A stretch of 64,000 bases of DNA from Gracilaria gracilis (taxonomy: Eukaryota > Rhodophyta > Florideophyceae > Gracilariales > Gracilariaceae): positions 1 through 64,000 of the forward strand of contig JARGSG010000100.1 of the NCBI GenBank assembly GCA_030374805.1, written 5' to 3'. The notes beneath the pieces were generated by a model. That model was not told the DNA's origin, did no database searches, and saw only the letters and a list, made by a program, of their open reading frames with translations. Made by a program: the position numbers and the translations under genes. Below, piece after piece: positions 1 through 11,499 of the stretch (position 1 is the first letter of the stretch; each line of letters opens with the position of its first letter).

Positions 1-19
1 AGGACCCACGAAGTGCCGG

Positions 20-490
20 AAGACCCGGGTTTGATTTCTTTTCTATGCAACGAACACGGGCATGTGTGCACCGGATTGCCACCTCACCATGAGGGATATG
101 CCCACGGTCGTGGTGAATTTCGAAGCTCTTGACCCCAGAAGAACAGGCGTCAGTGCCGATAACCGCGTATTTGCGTGCGAAAGACAGACTTTCCGAAACG
201 GATTTCTCCCGCAGATATCGCTGCGTTGCGACACTCTGGTTCTTCCCAGGTCAATGCTTCACCGGCTCAAGCCGTGGCGGCAACCGCTGCTGCGGGTAGT
301 TCTGTTCCACAGGAGTCTGTGAAGATCCCTACCGCGCAGGACGCCGTTCCCGTTAGAACGGATGATACTCAGTTAAACTGAGTACGGGAGTCTCCAATGG
401 AGAGGCGCCCCAGTCGAGGTCTACGGCGCCCGAGGCGTCACCGCCTCGCTCCCAGGTCAAAATCCTCTCGAGGAAGCCGACCGTCCTAGA
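20..490 (+). pseudogene. Gag C-terminal remnant with broken zinc knuckle (element A)
   Basis: A retroviral-type CCHC knuckle is recognisable from about base 37 to 79. The second Cys (46-48) and the His (61-63) are correctly spaced. The first Cys position is Ser (TCT), and the final Cys (77-79) is one base out of frame, so at least one indel sits inside the knuckle. Further downstream a segment reading LTPEEQASVP then AYLRAK (about 129-175) matches LTPAELERVP then SYLRAK after the knuckle of element E (near 57750). That match is what identifies this stretch as Gag. At least three reading frames are needed to follow it, so it is not translatable as a single product. Confidence 0.6.
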
Positions 491-491
491 C

Positions 492-1685
492 GTGGACTCT
501 ACCACCGTTGGTGTGATGCGTCGCCCGTGGATACGGTTCAGGAACAACCGGATCCCGGATCGAGTCATGGTCATGGCCAAGCGAAATTACAAGATATTCG
601 CTGACCTTGGCCTTTCTACCCAGTATATGGTGCGTCATTTGTCTATCCTGGATACAGGCGCTGGTCCCAATTTTATTGTGGAGTCGCTCTTACCGCCGGA
701 AATCCGTTGTCGAGTTCGTCAAGGACCCGTCATGGACGTGGCAGATGCAAATAATAACCCGTTGAGTACGGCTGGAATGGTTTCCCTGATCGTCAGGATT
801 GGCAACTGCATTGAGCAGGTTGAATTCATCGTCTGCAAGACGCTTGCTGCCCCTGTCATCTTAGGGTGTGACTTCTGTGACAGATATGTCGAGTCAATCA
901 GACCGCGTGCGCGTGAAGTGGAAATGGAAGATGGTTCGGTTGTACCGATTGTTCGTCGTTCTTTGAGGAGAACCTCAGCTAAGCTGGTACCGCTACCTAC
1001 TCCTTTACAGGATTCTAACCCTCCGAAGGAGTCTCCGAAACTCCGTGTTGCACGTGCTATTTCTATTCCGCCAGAATCCCAGGTATGGGTTGATGTTACT
1101 GCTGCTCCACGTGGTTTGCGGGTTGTTCAACCATCTACCTCGTTTTACGAGAAATATCAGCTCGCATTAGCGAATGGCGTTGTGCAGATCTCGAATGGTC
1201 ACCCCTTTCGGGTTTTGTTAGCCAACTTTGGCAAGAAGTCCCAGTTTCTGGTGAAGAACCAAGTTATTGGTACTGTCCTACCGCACCCTACGGCGCTTAT
1301 CCCTACTAAGGTGACTGCCGCCGAGATGCTCGGGATTGTCGAAGAAACCGCTGATGCGTCTCACTCTCAGGAGGGGGAGGGGTATTCGTCGCGTGCGCAA
1401 GCGTCGAACCCGTCTCAGACGGTTAACAACACGGGAGACCCGGAAAAGAAGACCGTGCCTACGAGTTATGACAGGATTGACCCTATTAAGGAGTTAGAAG
1501 AATTGAATCTCGGTCATGTACCGGATTCACACCGCGAGAAGTTGCGTGATATGTTGCGCGAATTTACACCAATGTGGGATGGTTCCCTCGGAGAGGTTAC
1601 AGCTACGGAACACCGGATTGATCTGTTGCCAGACGTTAAGCCTATTGCTCAACACCCTTACAGGGCAGGTCCGAAAGCTCGGTAG
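492..1685 (+). CDS. Retropepsin-like aspartic protease part of Pol (element A), ends at a premature TAG
   Basis: This is a 397-codon frame. The aspartic protease active-site loop is D54-T-G-A-G58, and the hydrophobic ILG turn lies at 123-125, as in retropepsins. The protease would release mature Gag and Pol proteins. Downstream (about residues 190-270) is a domain also found in fragments C and E, including an 'SQVWVDV...GLRVV' stretch and a 'LVKNQVIGTVLP' stretch. The frame stops with TAG at 1683-1685, just after the YRAGP(K)AR segment that precedes RT. RT continues in the same frame. Element E has a Glu codon (GAA) where this TAG lies, so a GAG-to-TAG change is likely. The first ATG is probably not the real start; this part would normally be fused to Gag. 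Confidence 0.8.
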   Translation: MDSTTVGVMRRPWIRFRNNRIPDRVMVMAKRNYKIFADLGLSTQYMVRHLSILDTGAGPNFIVESLLPPEIRCRVRQGPVMDVADANNNPLSTAGMVSLIVRIGNCIEQVEFIVCKTLAAPVILGCDFCDRYVESIRPRAREVEMEDGSVVPIVRRSLRRTSAKLVPLPTPLQDSNPPKESPKLRVARAISIPPESQVWVDVTAAPRGLRVVQPSTSFYEKYQLALANGVVQISNGHPFRVLLANFGKKSQFLVKNQVIGTVLPHPTALIPTKVTAAEMLGIVEETADASHSQEGEGYSSRAQASNPSQTVNNTGDPEKKTVPTSYDRIDPIKELEELNLGHVPDSHREKLRDMLREFTPMWDGSLGEVTATEHRIDLLPDVKPIAQHPYRAGPKAR

Positions 1686-1709
1686 GAAGAACAGTTTCAA
1701 ATCAACAAG

Positions 1710-3930
1710 ATGCTCCGAGCCGGAGTTATAGAACCGGCACAGTCGCCGTGGGCATCTCCAGTTGTACTGGCTCCGAAACCCGATGGGTCCTGGCGTTTTT
1801 GTATCGACTATCGTCGCCTCAATGATGTTACCGTCAAAGACGTGTATCCCATACCTCGTATGGACGAGTACATTGACTCGCTTGGCGATGCAACCGTCTT
1901 CTCCACTTTGGATGCGAATTGGGGGTACTGGCAAGTACCCGTGCGACCGGAAGACCGTGATAAGACTGCGTTTACCTGTCATTCAGGGCTGTACCGCTTT
2001 AAGCGTATGCCTTTTGGACTTACGAACGCCCCCGCTACTTTTCAGCGTGCTTTGGATATCCTCCTTGCCCGTTTCAAATGGCGGAGTTGCCTCGTCTATC
2101 TCGACGATATCATCGTCTTCTCCAATAATTTGGATGACCATTTGGATCACGTTCGTGAGATAATCACAACACTGCGTGACGCAGGAGTAACACTCAAGCT
2201 GAGGAAATGTGAATTCTTTACTGACTCGGTCAAGTATCTTGGACACGTAATCCGTCCGGGACGGCTACTGATCGAGCAGGCTCGCGTGAAGTCACTCAAG
2301 GAGGCTAAACTACCTACGACTCAGACTGAGCTGCGTTCCTTCCTAGGATTATGCAACGTCTATCGACGGTTTATTCCTCGCTTCGCGAAGATCGCGGGAC
2401 CGCTCAACGAGCTCCTGAAGAAGGGACAACCACCAAAACTGGGCCCCCTTGCTCCCACGCAAGTGGAAGCATTCAACTCTCTTATAGAGGCAGTTACAAC
2501 AGCACCCGTGCTGTCATTACCGAAGAACGGGTTGCCATTTACCGTGGATACGGATGCGAGCGACTACCAGATCGGCTGTGCACTGTTCCAGACTACACCC
2601 GACGGGGAACGCCGACCAATTGGATTTTGGTCTCGCACGCTCAACGTTCATGAACGAAACTATTCGGTATCCGAAAAGGAGTGTCTCGCCATGGTATGGG
2701 CTTTACAGACGTTAAGACCATATCTTATGGGTGTGCATTTTACCGTTAACACGGATCATTCCGCGTTACGCTGGTTAATGTCAATCACGGAACCTTCCGG
2801 GCGTTTAATGCGCTGGCGTCTTCGGCTAGCCGAGTTTGATTATGAAGTCACCTACAAGAAGGGAAGTCTCAACGCGCAAGCAGATGCTCTTTCACGTTTG
2901 GGAACGGAAGGCGAAGCGTTACGCGTCGACGACGATGATGAAGATATCCCCTGTTTCCTCATGGAGGAGGGTGAAGAGGACTACGAACTGATTTCGGACG
3001 ACATCTGTGATGACTTACTCGTCGCAGACGGTGATGACCCGGAACCCGGTGCGTTTGTCCCCATCACTCCTGAGGAGATGATCAGAGAACAGCAGGGAGA
3101 CCCGTTCTGTACGAGGATACGCGCCCAAATTAATGGCGGTGCGAACATCCCTTTTGGGGTTAACACTCAGGGTTACCTCGTTAGAGTGGTTCGTTCATCC
3201 CCACAGATCGTGGTTCCTCACTCCTTGCAGTCCAGGGTTCTTCACCTATCACACTTTTCTAAGGTTGCTTCCCATCCTGGGGCTAGAAGGCTGTACACGA
3301 CACTACGTCGGGATTTCTACTGGCCCGCGTTAGCGTTGGATTGCTATACCACCGTCAAGGCGTGTACGCACTATGCTCGTGAACGAGTTAAATTACGTCG
3401 CCATGCGAAGAAGCTAACTCTGTTCCTCGCACGGGCGCCCCTTGAGTTTGTTGCCATCGATATACTCGGTGAGTTTTTAAGGACATCCCGAGGTAATCGG
3501 TTTCTACTCGTCATTACGGACAGATTCTCGAAGTTAGTCCGGACAATTCCGTTGAGGAAGATCACATCACGCACTGTTGCGGAAGCTTTCGTTAAGCATT
3601 GGGTCCTAGTCTACGGTCCCCCGGTTAATCTCCTTTCGGATATTGGTCCGCAATTTACTGCGCGTTTCTTCCAGGACGTCTGTCGGATACTCGACGTGAA
3701 GAATCTCTTCACGACGACGTATCATCCCCAATGTAATGGGCAAGTCGAGCGATTTAATCGAACGCTGCTCTCCGCATTGCGGGCTTATACTGTTGAACAT
3801 CCAAAGACTTGGGATCTCTACACGGATACCGTGACGTACGCGTACAATACGCAAGTTCACAGAGTTACTGGTTTATCTCCTTTCGAGCTTGTGCTGTCGC
3901 GAACGCCCCCGCCAGTTGCGGTTGACCTCA
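1710..3930 (+). CDS. Reverse transcriptase, RNase H and integrase core of Pol (element A)
   Basis: The frame begins at the first ATG after the TAG and is in phase with the protease. RT shows D68 (motif A, STLDANWGYWQ), MPFGLTNAPATFQ, and Y130-L-D-D133. RNase H shows D282 (DTDAS), E324 and D349. Integrase has HHCC-like spacing, but the last zinc Cys is Tyr (TAT at 3372-3374); element B keeps Cys there. The catalytic D,D35,E triad is complete: D at 3459-3461, D at 3639-3641 (in SDIG rather than the usual SDNG), E at 3747-3749. These enzymes would copy and integrate the element. The frame fails at about 3930 where one base appears lost after GTTGA, and the true continuation is in the frame entered near 3930. 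Confidence 0.88.
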
Positions 3931-5872
3931 GCCAAAGCTGGATACGTTCCCGTCGACGGTTGATCACTACCTGCGTTGGAAACAGTGGCTTTCATTTATG
4001 GTACCTGTTGCCAGGTCGGCAATGGCTAAAGCACAACACGCTTATAAGCGGAACTTTGATGCCCGTATTCGGAGACCACTACCACCGCTGGAACCGGGAC
4101 AAACCGCCTTTGTAAGGAAAGAATATTACAATCCTGAAAAGGAGAGGCGACACAAGCTTTCTCCCATCGCTGATGGTCCGTACCGCGTTATTAGCGTGAA
4201 TAAGGACACAGTTGTACTGGAAGTTGGTGGCGCTCATGAGGGTTTTTCTCGAAATCGAGTTGTACAAGGACCTACCCGTCATACGGAAGTTGTTTTGGAT
4301 ACTCAGCAGGAGGCTGGACAGGCGGAGAACCGATCGTTTCAGTCTACAGAAGCTACACCACTTGTGGGACTTCGTCACCCATCGAGGGGATTGTCGGAGT
4401 TACCGATGTTATCGTCGCGAACCGAATCTTCGGATTCTACACCGCTTGTGAAGTCGCGCTTCACAGCGTTTATCGAACCGTCAACTGACGTGATGACTGC
4501 TCCCCGTATCGCTCCACCTCAGGAGGGGGAGGGGAATTCACGCGTTGTTGCGGAAGAACAGGAATCACCGGTGTCGCAACCGTCGCAGACATCCCGTGAT
4601 TCACGGAGAGAAGAAATGGAGACTGAGTTGTCTCAGGACACCGTCGAGGACGTGATTGCTAAGGATACCACTGTTAGTGGGCAGGCAAACCCGCTACAGC
4701 GTGCTGATATTGCCAAGGGCGCGCAACGCTCTACAGCGGATCGCAGCCCTATCAGCAAGGGACACGCGCAATCTACGGACTCCCGTACTGTCCAGGATAC
4801 TGGAATTGCTCACCCGCACGGGGAATCGCCGCATGATCAACCTCCTGTTGTCGAGGAGACACAGGAGGGACCACCTGATCGCTCTCGCGAAAGTTCCTCG
4901 ACACCGCCGGAAGTCGACGCTGATCACCCGATTTCTCGGAAGAGCACGGCTACAGCACCGCTGGATACTGCTACACGGAGTATTCCGGACGCGCGCAAGC
5001 CGCAAACCGTCGCTGACGTTCGTCGCGCACCGCCTACGCAGGCGCGAAGTAAAAAAATCACGGTAGATCCCGGTATCGCAAGACCTGTTAGTCAGGAAAG
5101 AGAGAAGACGCTCGCAGAAGCGAAGTTAGAGCACCCCGGAACGGGTATGGAGGAAGCACCACCGCACCCATCCGTGGGGAAGTCGTTAAGCGCTCGTCAT
5201 GACGTTTTGAACCGTCATGACAGTGCACGCACCGTTGGAGATACGGAATACCGCCCTGATTTAGGGAAAATACACGCTGCCAGTGCAGGAGTGCGCGCGC
5301 GCCACACGTCGCGTGGCACACGCCGTGCACCACACAGTCGGCCTACACTGTCGACCGGCAGCGCCGTAGCCACGAACCGTCGCACGGAGTCACGTGAACC
5401 GGCACGTGTCGTGGTAGGTAATCCGCCTCCCCGTCCGAAACCACCGTCAACACGGGAAACTACTCGTAATCGAGACGTTGAGGAGACCGTCGAAACGGAA
5501 GAACTGCTCGAGAACTCCCGGAATCCGGTAAGGAAGACTCATCAGAGGACGACAGAACCGCCGAAGGCGTCAGAGGCACACAGCAACGCAGCTGGTATCC
5601 CTATTACAGTACCGCTACGAAGCGTGGACGACCCTTCTAAAGGTGGTGAAGAACGTGAAGTTTACTCGAAAGAGTTCGTGGTCGACCACATCGTGGGACA
5701 CAGTTGGCACCCGAAGGGGTATAGGCAGTACCAGGTGCGCTGGTATGGCTATCCGCCATCAGCAGACACGGATGAACCGGTTGAGCACCTGCCACGATCG
5801 AAAATCGTGCAGTATCACCGCCGTACTAACACGGATGTTCCGGCTAACCTACACCGCGCCCTAGTGGGGTAG
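3930..5872 (+). CDS. Integrase C-terminal part, long tail and chromodomain (element A)
   Basis: This reading frame (first ATG 3998) continues Pol after the frameshift. An 'AYKRNFDAR' basic stretch and a GPY/F-type module ('ADGPYRVISV', about 4165-4200) follow the integrase core. A roughly 450-residue polar, low-complexity tail rich in R, T, E and P comes next. The C-terminus is a chromodomain at about 5656-5830 with the FVVDHI strand, YQVRWYGY (the W and Y that form part of the methyl-lysine cage) and a KIVQYH helix. The usual TWEP is TDEP. Chromodomains of this class are thought to steer integration to heterochromatin. The stop is TAG at 5870-5872. Confidence 0.85.
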
Positions 5873-6281
5873 ACCGCCACCGTCTGTGACGGAACGTTCT
5901 CTCTTGTCCGGCGTAGCCGTGTCAACGACAACGAACCTCACTCGAAGAAGCGTAACGACCTCCAGCGGAGTACAGTGCCGAAGTTACTTCGTGAAGGCAC
6001 CCTCTAAACGAGGAGAGCTGAAGAATAAGCTAAGCTGCCCTCAGGAAGAGGAGAAGATTTGAGAAGACTCTATGAAGAGGAAAGGACACTCAGAAGAGGA
6101 TTATGAAGAAGAAGTAATGCCCTCAGGAAGGGAGAAGATTATTGAAGATTACACTTGAAGAAGGAAGATAACCTTGATGCTCAAGGGAAGAACACAGTTT
6201 TACTGGACATCTCAACTAAGCTGTACCCCGCTATTCGGGACTACAACGGCCAAGTTATTGGGAATCTACTGTGACGAGCTC
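5873..6281 (+). other. Non-coding spacer with purine-rich stretch between pol and antisense ORF
   Basis: No supported ORF. From about 6010 to 6180 the plus strand is strongly purine-rich, with repeated AGGAAG, GAAGAA and GAGAAGATT words. The equivalent gap in element B (11364-11499) is pyrimidine-rich on the plus strand, which means purine-rich in B's own sense. This suggests a shared non-coding feature between the two convergent genes. Confidence 0.5.
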
Positions 6282-8323
6282 CTACGTGGAGGGGCCACCC
6301 GAGCCACTCGGTCCTTGCTGAGCACCAGCGTTCGCCAGCTGCGCTATCAGGGCGTCGCGCATCTCTGTGACGTCGCCCGACGCTGCGCCAGAGGGACCAG
6401 CTGAGCTGAGGAACTGAGCGATCACGGCAGCCCGTGCTTCTTCGGATACTCCCGCGTTCGCGGCTTCATTCGGCATAGTCGACGCCGCCGTCGCAGGCGC
6501 CGAAGCAGCCTCCAGAGGAGTTGTAGAGGACACAGGAACTGGGACTGGTACAACCGGCTCAGCCGGGGCGATATGACCACCCGCAGGGGGGTTCGCTACT
6601 GCAACAGCAGGTGCTGGCTCCACAACGAGAGTGTCGTCTTCTCCAAAGGCATCGTCCTCATCAGGAGCGTCATCGAGCATGATTTTGTCGCCTCCAACAG
6701 GGTGAAAGAATTCATCAGTCATGATGAATCCGGTGGGATGCCCAGGAGGGATGACTCGCTCTGCATGACGCAGGATATGTGCCTCCGCTGGAGTGATCAG
6801 TGTCCGTGACCACGGGTCGTAGAAGACAAAAATCGCCCGCTAGCGCGTGATCTGCGCCCGGGAGACCGGTCAACCTGAAGGTCTCCCGTCATCGCGCCTA
6901 CTCTGAGCGCGCGGCGCCTGGCTCCAGTCTACTGTGTCAATCAACTCGCAAGAGGCTCATCAACTCGGAGAGGTTTCCATTGCCGCCCAGCGGAAGAGTA
7001 AGATCCAAGCTTCGAATGGCTTGCCGCAAACGTGGAGGGATAAACCACAGTCTGTACTGGTCGTACACTTCATGAAGGACGTACACCGCGCCGTGCGGGC
7101 TGCCCACTTCCGTCACCACCACGGTCCACCATCCCGTGAACGGGTTCGTTGCCAACCGACTACCGATGTAGGTCAGGCACGGGGGAAGCTCAACGTAGCA
7201 CCCCCGGCACACCTCCTAAGAGGCCCATACAAAGGGAAGTGGCACGTATCTTCCACGCATGTGGCGAGGCCTAATCCGGTGTGACTCCGTGTTTTGATAG
7301 GGGATCAAATATCCCCAACGGGAGCGAGCACGTCGTTCGGGGACGGATCATGTTCTGCAAGAAGTTGGACCGCGGGATGCGGGGCAGGTATCGGAATTCA
7401 GCACGCAACAGCGGACGGGTCCAGCACAGGACATCCTGGTGAATCGTGACGTTCTGATAACACTCTACTACACCGGCAAGCCGGGCCAAGTTCTCGCCGT
7501 AGTGCACCTCACCGAGGGCTCGGTAGAAAGCAACGTCAAACCGGAATTCCGTGGGTATCGGTTGTTCCGAGTATGTTCGGGCAAGCCGCAGATGCGCGAC
7601 ACGTACCATCTCCGCACGAGCGGTATTGTGCGACTCACCAACGCCGGTGGACAAGAGCTTGCGTTGGCACGGTAATCCGGTATTGCCAGTCAAAGGTAAC
7701 CGTCATCCAGACGTGAATCCCACCCGGCAAATGACCGCTGCCGTCTGCGAACGCCGCTACGAGAGAAGGCTGAGTGACCCCGTGAGGGTGTAACCAAGGA
7801 GCCCGTACGAACGGTAATGGATTCGACCGTGGATCCACGTCTTCAAACTCGTCATACGAGGCCCACGCACCGACACGTCGGGTTAAGCACCCGGCGCTGC
7901 CGGAGGTATTGCCGCAATGCCGTTGCCCACTTGATTGGGGAAGATGCACGGAGCCGGTTGTGCACCCGTTTGGGGAAGAGGCGCCGTATGGAAGCCGGGA
8001 TTCATCGCCGATGAGGGGTTGGAGGACGACGGCGCTGGGCCGGTTGAGGATGACCAAGAGCCCCCGAAATAGGGTTGGGGAGGCCCGCCAGGCGGTTGGT
8101 TGTTGCCCTGATTGGGAGTACTCATCGCTGTTGTAGCGCAAGGAAAGGAAGCCGAAGTGTTTGGAACAGAAGGAGCAAGAGGAAGCCGAGGAATCGGAGG
8201 CGATACCGCTGCAGGGCGTGTAGAAGTTGGTGATTCGCTTGGGTCGCGTGGCGAAGAGACAGGAGAAGGAGAAGGACCCGCCATCGGGGAGGTACTTATA
8301 CACTCCGAAGGAGGAAGATGCAC
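6282..8323 (-). pseudogene. Antisense extra ORF of element A, unknown function, degenerate
   Basis: Five minus-strand frames (7883-8323, 7635-8303, 7271-7693, 6937-7212, 6282-6722) together read as one decayed protein of roughly 600 residues, probably starting at the ATG at 8125 or at 8323. They align in order with element B's plus-strand ORF (9598-11363). Shared blocks include W-SYDE..., ADG...LPG, a CW...PLLRAEFRYL block, GCYVELPP, YDQYRLW and a C-terminal GHP-GF--DEF block followed by an acidic/proline-rich tail. No zinc knuckle, protease, transmembrane or envelope signature is visible. It lies tail-to-tail with pol and upstream of the candidate 3' LTR. I do not recognise the family. Gag is accounted for elsewhere on the pol strand. 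Confidence 0.65.
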
Positions 8324-8361
8324 GCTCTCGCGGGTCGTCGTCGCGCCTCAGGAGGGGGAGA

Positions 8362-8620
8362 TGTAGTGCAACGCTATTGCGGATGAAGCTTCGCTATTGC
8401 GATTCATAGACAAGGGGATGCTCTCTAAGGAGGTGATGATGAATGCCGTGCGTGGCACACCCCATTCTTGGGTAGATTCGTACAACATATAGGATAGTTG
8501 TGAGGTGCACAGCATTGCTGGCCAGTCACACACGTGTGGGGAGTTTGCACCCATTGTTGGGGATTCTAGATATTAATATTGGATATTTAGTTACCACTGA
8601 CAGTGGGCGGCTACACTACA
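8362..8620 (+). repeat. Candidate 3' LTR of element A
   Basis: A purine tract (CTCAGGAGGGGGAG at 8347-8360) sits directly before TGTAGTGCAACGC at 8362. The matching inverted end CACTACA lies at 8614-8620. The first 13 bases are identical to the termini of the solo LTR at 61195-61963. Purine tract followed by TG...CA is the expected layout of a 3' LTR. The interior does not resemble the solo LTR, and the 5' LTR is outside the window, so the right border is unproven. Confidence 0.55.
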
Positions 8621-9597
8621 TAGTAGGTTGAGCTCAACCCAACTTTGGAGAAGTAAACGACTCAACCGAGTGTTCGGCTCTGATGTTTCACCCTTGGTGA
8701 GCAATATCCTCCTCGCGGAGAGTTGCCACTACTGTGTAGGTACCATCATCCGCCTCGCGGCATCTACAGCACCCTTACCGCATTTTGCGTGTTATTCTGT
8801 GTGTTTCCTTTATTTGTTTTCGCACTGTTATACAGGTATCGCTACACTGCATACCGGTGTTGACCGTTCTTTGTTTCGCCCACTCGCGTGGTTCGCTACC
8901 GCTCTCCGCGTCTCGTGCCACTCTCTTGTGTGTGTTGGTTGTCCCTTCTGTGACGTCATCCCCGACTCTGTCGTGTTCCCCACCACTGTGCGGCTTCTTT
9001 GCCTTTACCGCTCTCTACGCGTGTCGTGACGGTGATCCCCGGTCTTACACCCGGCTAGCGCGATCACCCTGAGAGGGGCTTTATTGCTGTGACTACCTCA
9101 GTTGAGGGAAGGCTTGAACACCCTTTGTGTGTCTTCTTCCTTCGCAGGGGTTGCACCACAGAATCCACTGCCTCCAGCATATCCGTGCTACACGTATGCT
9201 AGACACACCCGCTCAACGGCGCCTCAAGCCATGCATTCCACGTGTACATCTGTGGAAATTACCTCAGTGAGGCGACATGGTAATAGCGGTGTAGCTCATA
9301 TATATCTACTAATGCATGATGCGGAAATTAACTAAGTCTCTCAAATCGCTTCCAAAGAGTGTTGTCCTTCATATCTCTTTCCTTAAGAGTGAGCCACGCC
9401 GTCGCGATGGTGGGTCGAACTCCCAACAATGGGCATTAAAACGCGTCCCCAAAGTCTTCGGAATTCACCTCGCCTCGCGAAGACTAAGCCACTACCACTC
9501 GACAGTGCAAACCTCGCTCATCGACGATCATTCCTGTTCATAACAGTCTTCCTCTCGCTTTCGCGGTCCTATTACCAACATTCCTGTTGTTTCTCGA
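8621..9597. other. Intergenic stretch between elements A and B, possible LTR of B
   Basis: No supported gene. If element B keeps a 3' LTR it must lie here, on the minus strand. One candidate is 8826-9545, bounded by TGTTAT at the left and ATAACA at the right, with a purine-rich (minus strand) stretch just outside the right end. A six-base inverted match is weak evidence in a stretch this long, and no target duplication can be tested because B's other end is missing. Confidence 0.25.
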
Positions 9598-11363
9598 GTG
9601 CCCCTCACGATGAGCGGTCAACCTCCGGACTCGGGATACTTCTCCGGATTTCGTTCCGTGCCTCTCCCGCAAATCGGCAATGCCTCTGGGGCGTCCCAGG
9701 GCAAAATGCCAGTGGCGGGCACATTCTCTCTCAGGGACAACAACCTCATGGTTACATCATGCACGAAGTGCCGTGGCCTTCCTACGACGAGTTAGTCGGA
9801 CAGAACCCTCGCGTTCACCTGCATCTCTTCCAGACTGCTCCGTGGTTTCATCCTACAGCCGTTTTCAACGGGGAGTTCATCGCATCCTATGCTGACGGTA
9901 CCGATCGCCTTCCCGGAGATCTTCCAGCGATAGTCACCACCTCGTGGGACTAGCGTCGACGGGTGGCCGTTCCTCTTCACGCAGTTCTGCGGCCTTCCGG
10001 CGAATCGCTGGCTTCCGCTCAGGCGGCATTGGTTCGCTTGGGGTATGCAGGGCAGAGCCGGGCGAACTTCGAGTTCCCAATTCCTGATTCCATCAGCTTC
10101 GATCTCGAGTTGTACCGTAGGCAAAGCGAGATTTCGTACTGCACCCGCTTGGCGGTGATCGAGATTTACTCCTTGATAGAACGTCCCGTTGTACGCCAGG
10201 AGGCGGTGTGTTGGATTCATCCAATCCTCCGTTCGGAGTTCAGGTATCTTTTCCGGGAGTCCCGTTCGCGGTGGTCACAGAACTTCATCCGCGATGAGCG
10301 TCGCGCGCGTTCCCGATTCGGCTTTCTCGTCCCGTACCAAAACACGGAGATTAATTGAATCCGGCACAATCACTGGCTAGGCCGTTACGTTCCCATTCCC
10401 ACATGAGAGTCCTCTGTGGGGGTTGGTCGCGGGTGCTACGTTGAGTTGCCCCCGGTCATCTCCTATCTGGGCTCCTACCTCATCGAGGATCCGTATTCCG
10501 GACTGTGGTCGGTTGTGCTCACCGAGTGGGCAATCCGCACCGCGGCTTATCTTCTTTGGGAATTATATGACCAGTATCGACTGTGGTATATTTCACCTCT
10601 ACTTCGTACGTGTATCCGAGAACTCTCGTTGGGTGTCCCTCTTGGAGATGAGAACAATGTCGAAGAAGTTCGGGGGCTCCTCGACGTAGTCGACCTAGTT
10701 GATTGGTCCAGTATGCCCTTCACTTAAAGCAGCCGCGGTCACGAGGACGGCGGCTTCGACTGGTCTCCGGGACGACACACGCCATTGGCGGACTTCATCT
10801 TTTTCAACCCCTGAGAGGTGCAGGAGATCACCGCAGCTGAAGCGGCAGCTCTCCGGATGGCTACGAGGTACATCCCTCACGGGCATCCCGTTGGCTTCGT
10901 TGATGCTGACGAGTTTTACCATGCCTACGGCGGTAACGATGACCAAATGAAGGACGACGAACCCAAAATGGGGTTTGATGACGACGTAGTCGAAGTGGTT
11001 CCTTCCACCAATGTGGCTGAGCCGACCTCCAACAACACGGCAGCGCCAGCAACGGCAACTGCTGAGCCAGTGAACGCACTCGAGCCTCACCCTACATCAG
11101 TAGGCGCCGTGGTGGCTTCTCTTCCGAACGAACCCGAGGTGATCGAGGTGCCCGCAGTCCTGCCCTCTGTGGGTGAGACTGGTGATGCGGCCGTGATCGC
11201 TCAGTTCCTCCGAGGGGTTAGGCTCTCCGCAAATGTTGCGAGTGGCGACGTCACCGCAATGCGGGATGCGTTGGCTGCACGCCTTACTGGCGGATCCAAT
11301 CCCGCCAATGGGGTTGGCGGCGACGGTGCTCCGGGCCCTTCCAACCAAGGGTCGAGGACTTAG
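9598..11363 (+). pseudogene. Antisense extra ORF of element B, homologue of the one in element A
   Basis: The reading starts near the ATG at 9598 and soon continues mostly in one frame through 9963-10358, 10416-10727 and 10818-11363. It matches element A's minus-strand ORF block by block: PSYDEL, YADGTDRLPGDLP, the CW-HPILRSEFRYL block, RGCYVELPP, YDQYRLWYI, and GHPVGF with DEFYHAYGG. In-frame stops occur at 9951 (TAG, apparently at a former Trp), 10356 (TGA) and 10725 (TAA). The 10356 TGA aligns with a TAG at 7271-7273 in element A, so both copies seem to have lost the same Trp independently. The gene is convergent with B's pol. Function unknown; similarity between A and B over the whole length argues that it was once a real protein. 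Confidence 0.65.
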
Positions 11364-11499
11364 TCCTTTTTCCACCTGATTCCCGCTATGCGGTGCTGTC
11401 GCAGGATGTAGCCTTGATGGCCATTAAACCTACTTCCGTCTATTACGTATTGACGTATATTTTCCTTTTCCAAGTACCGGCTTCATCTTCTTCCACTCC

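Larger units (their letters stand above)
1..8620 (+). mobile_element. Ty3/gypsy chromovirus element A, 5' end outside the window
   Basis: The order is Gag C-terminus, protease, RT, RNase H, integrase, long tail and chromodomain, all on the plus strand. A purine-rich stretch (about 6010-6180), an oppositely oriented ORF (6282-8323) and a candidate 3' LTR (8362-8620) follow. Domain order and the terminal chromodomain place it in the chromovirus branch of Ty3/gypsy. It is the least damaged gypsy copy here, but it carries a nonsense codon between protease and RT, one frameshift after the integrase core, and Gag frameshifts. The 5' LTR, primer binding site and most of Gag lie upstream of base 1. 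Confidence 0.85.

Noticed and set aside
1683-1685. Programmed read-through stop between protease and RT
   Set aside because: Read-through normally separates Gag from Pol, and the paralogue in element E has Glu there; a point mutation is simpler.
8826-9545. 720-bp LTR of element B bounded by TGTTAT and ATAACA
   Set aside because: Only six matching terminal bases in a long AT/GC-mixed stretch; kept as a low-confidence note, not as a feature of its own.
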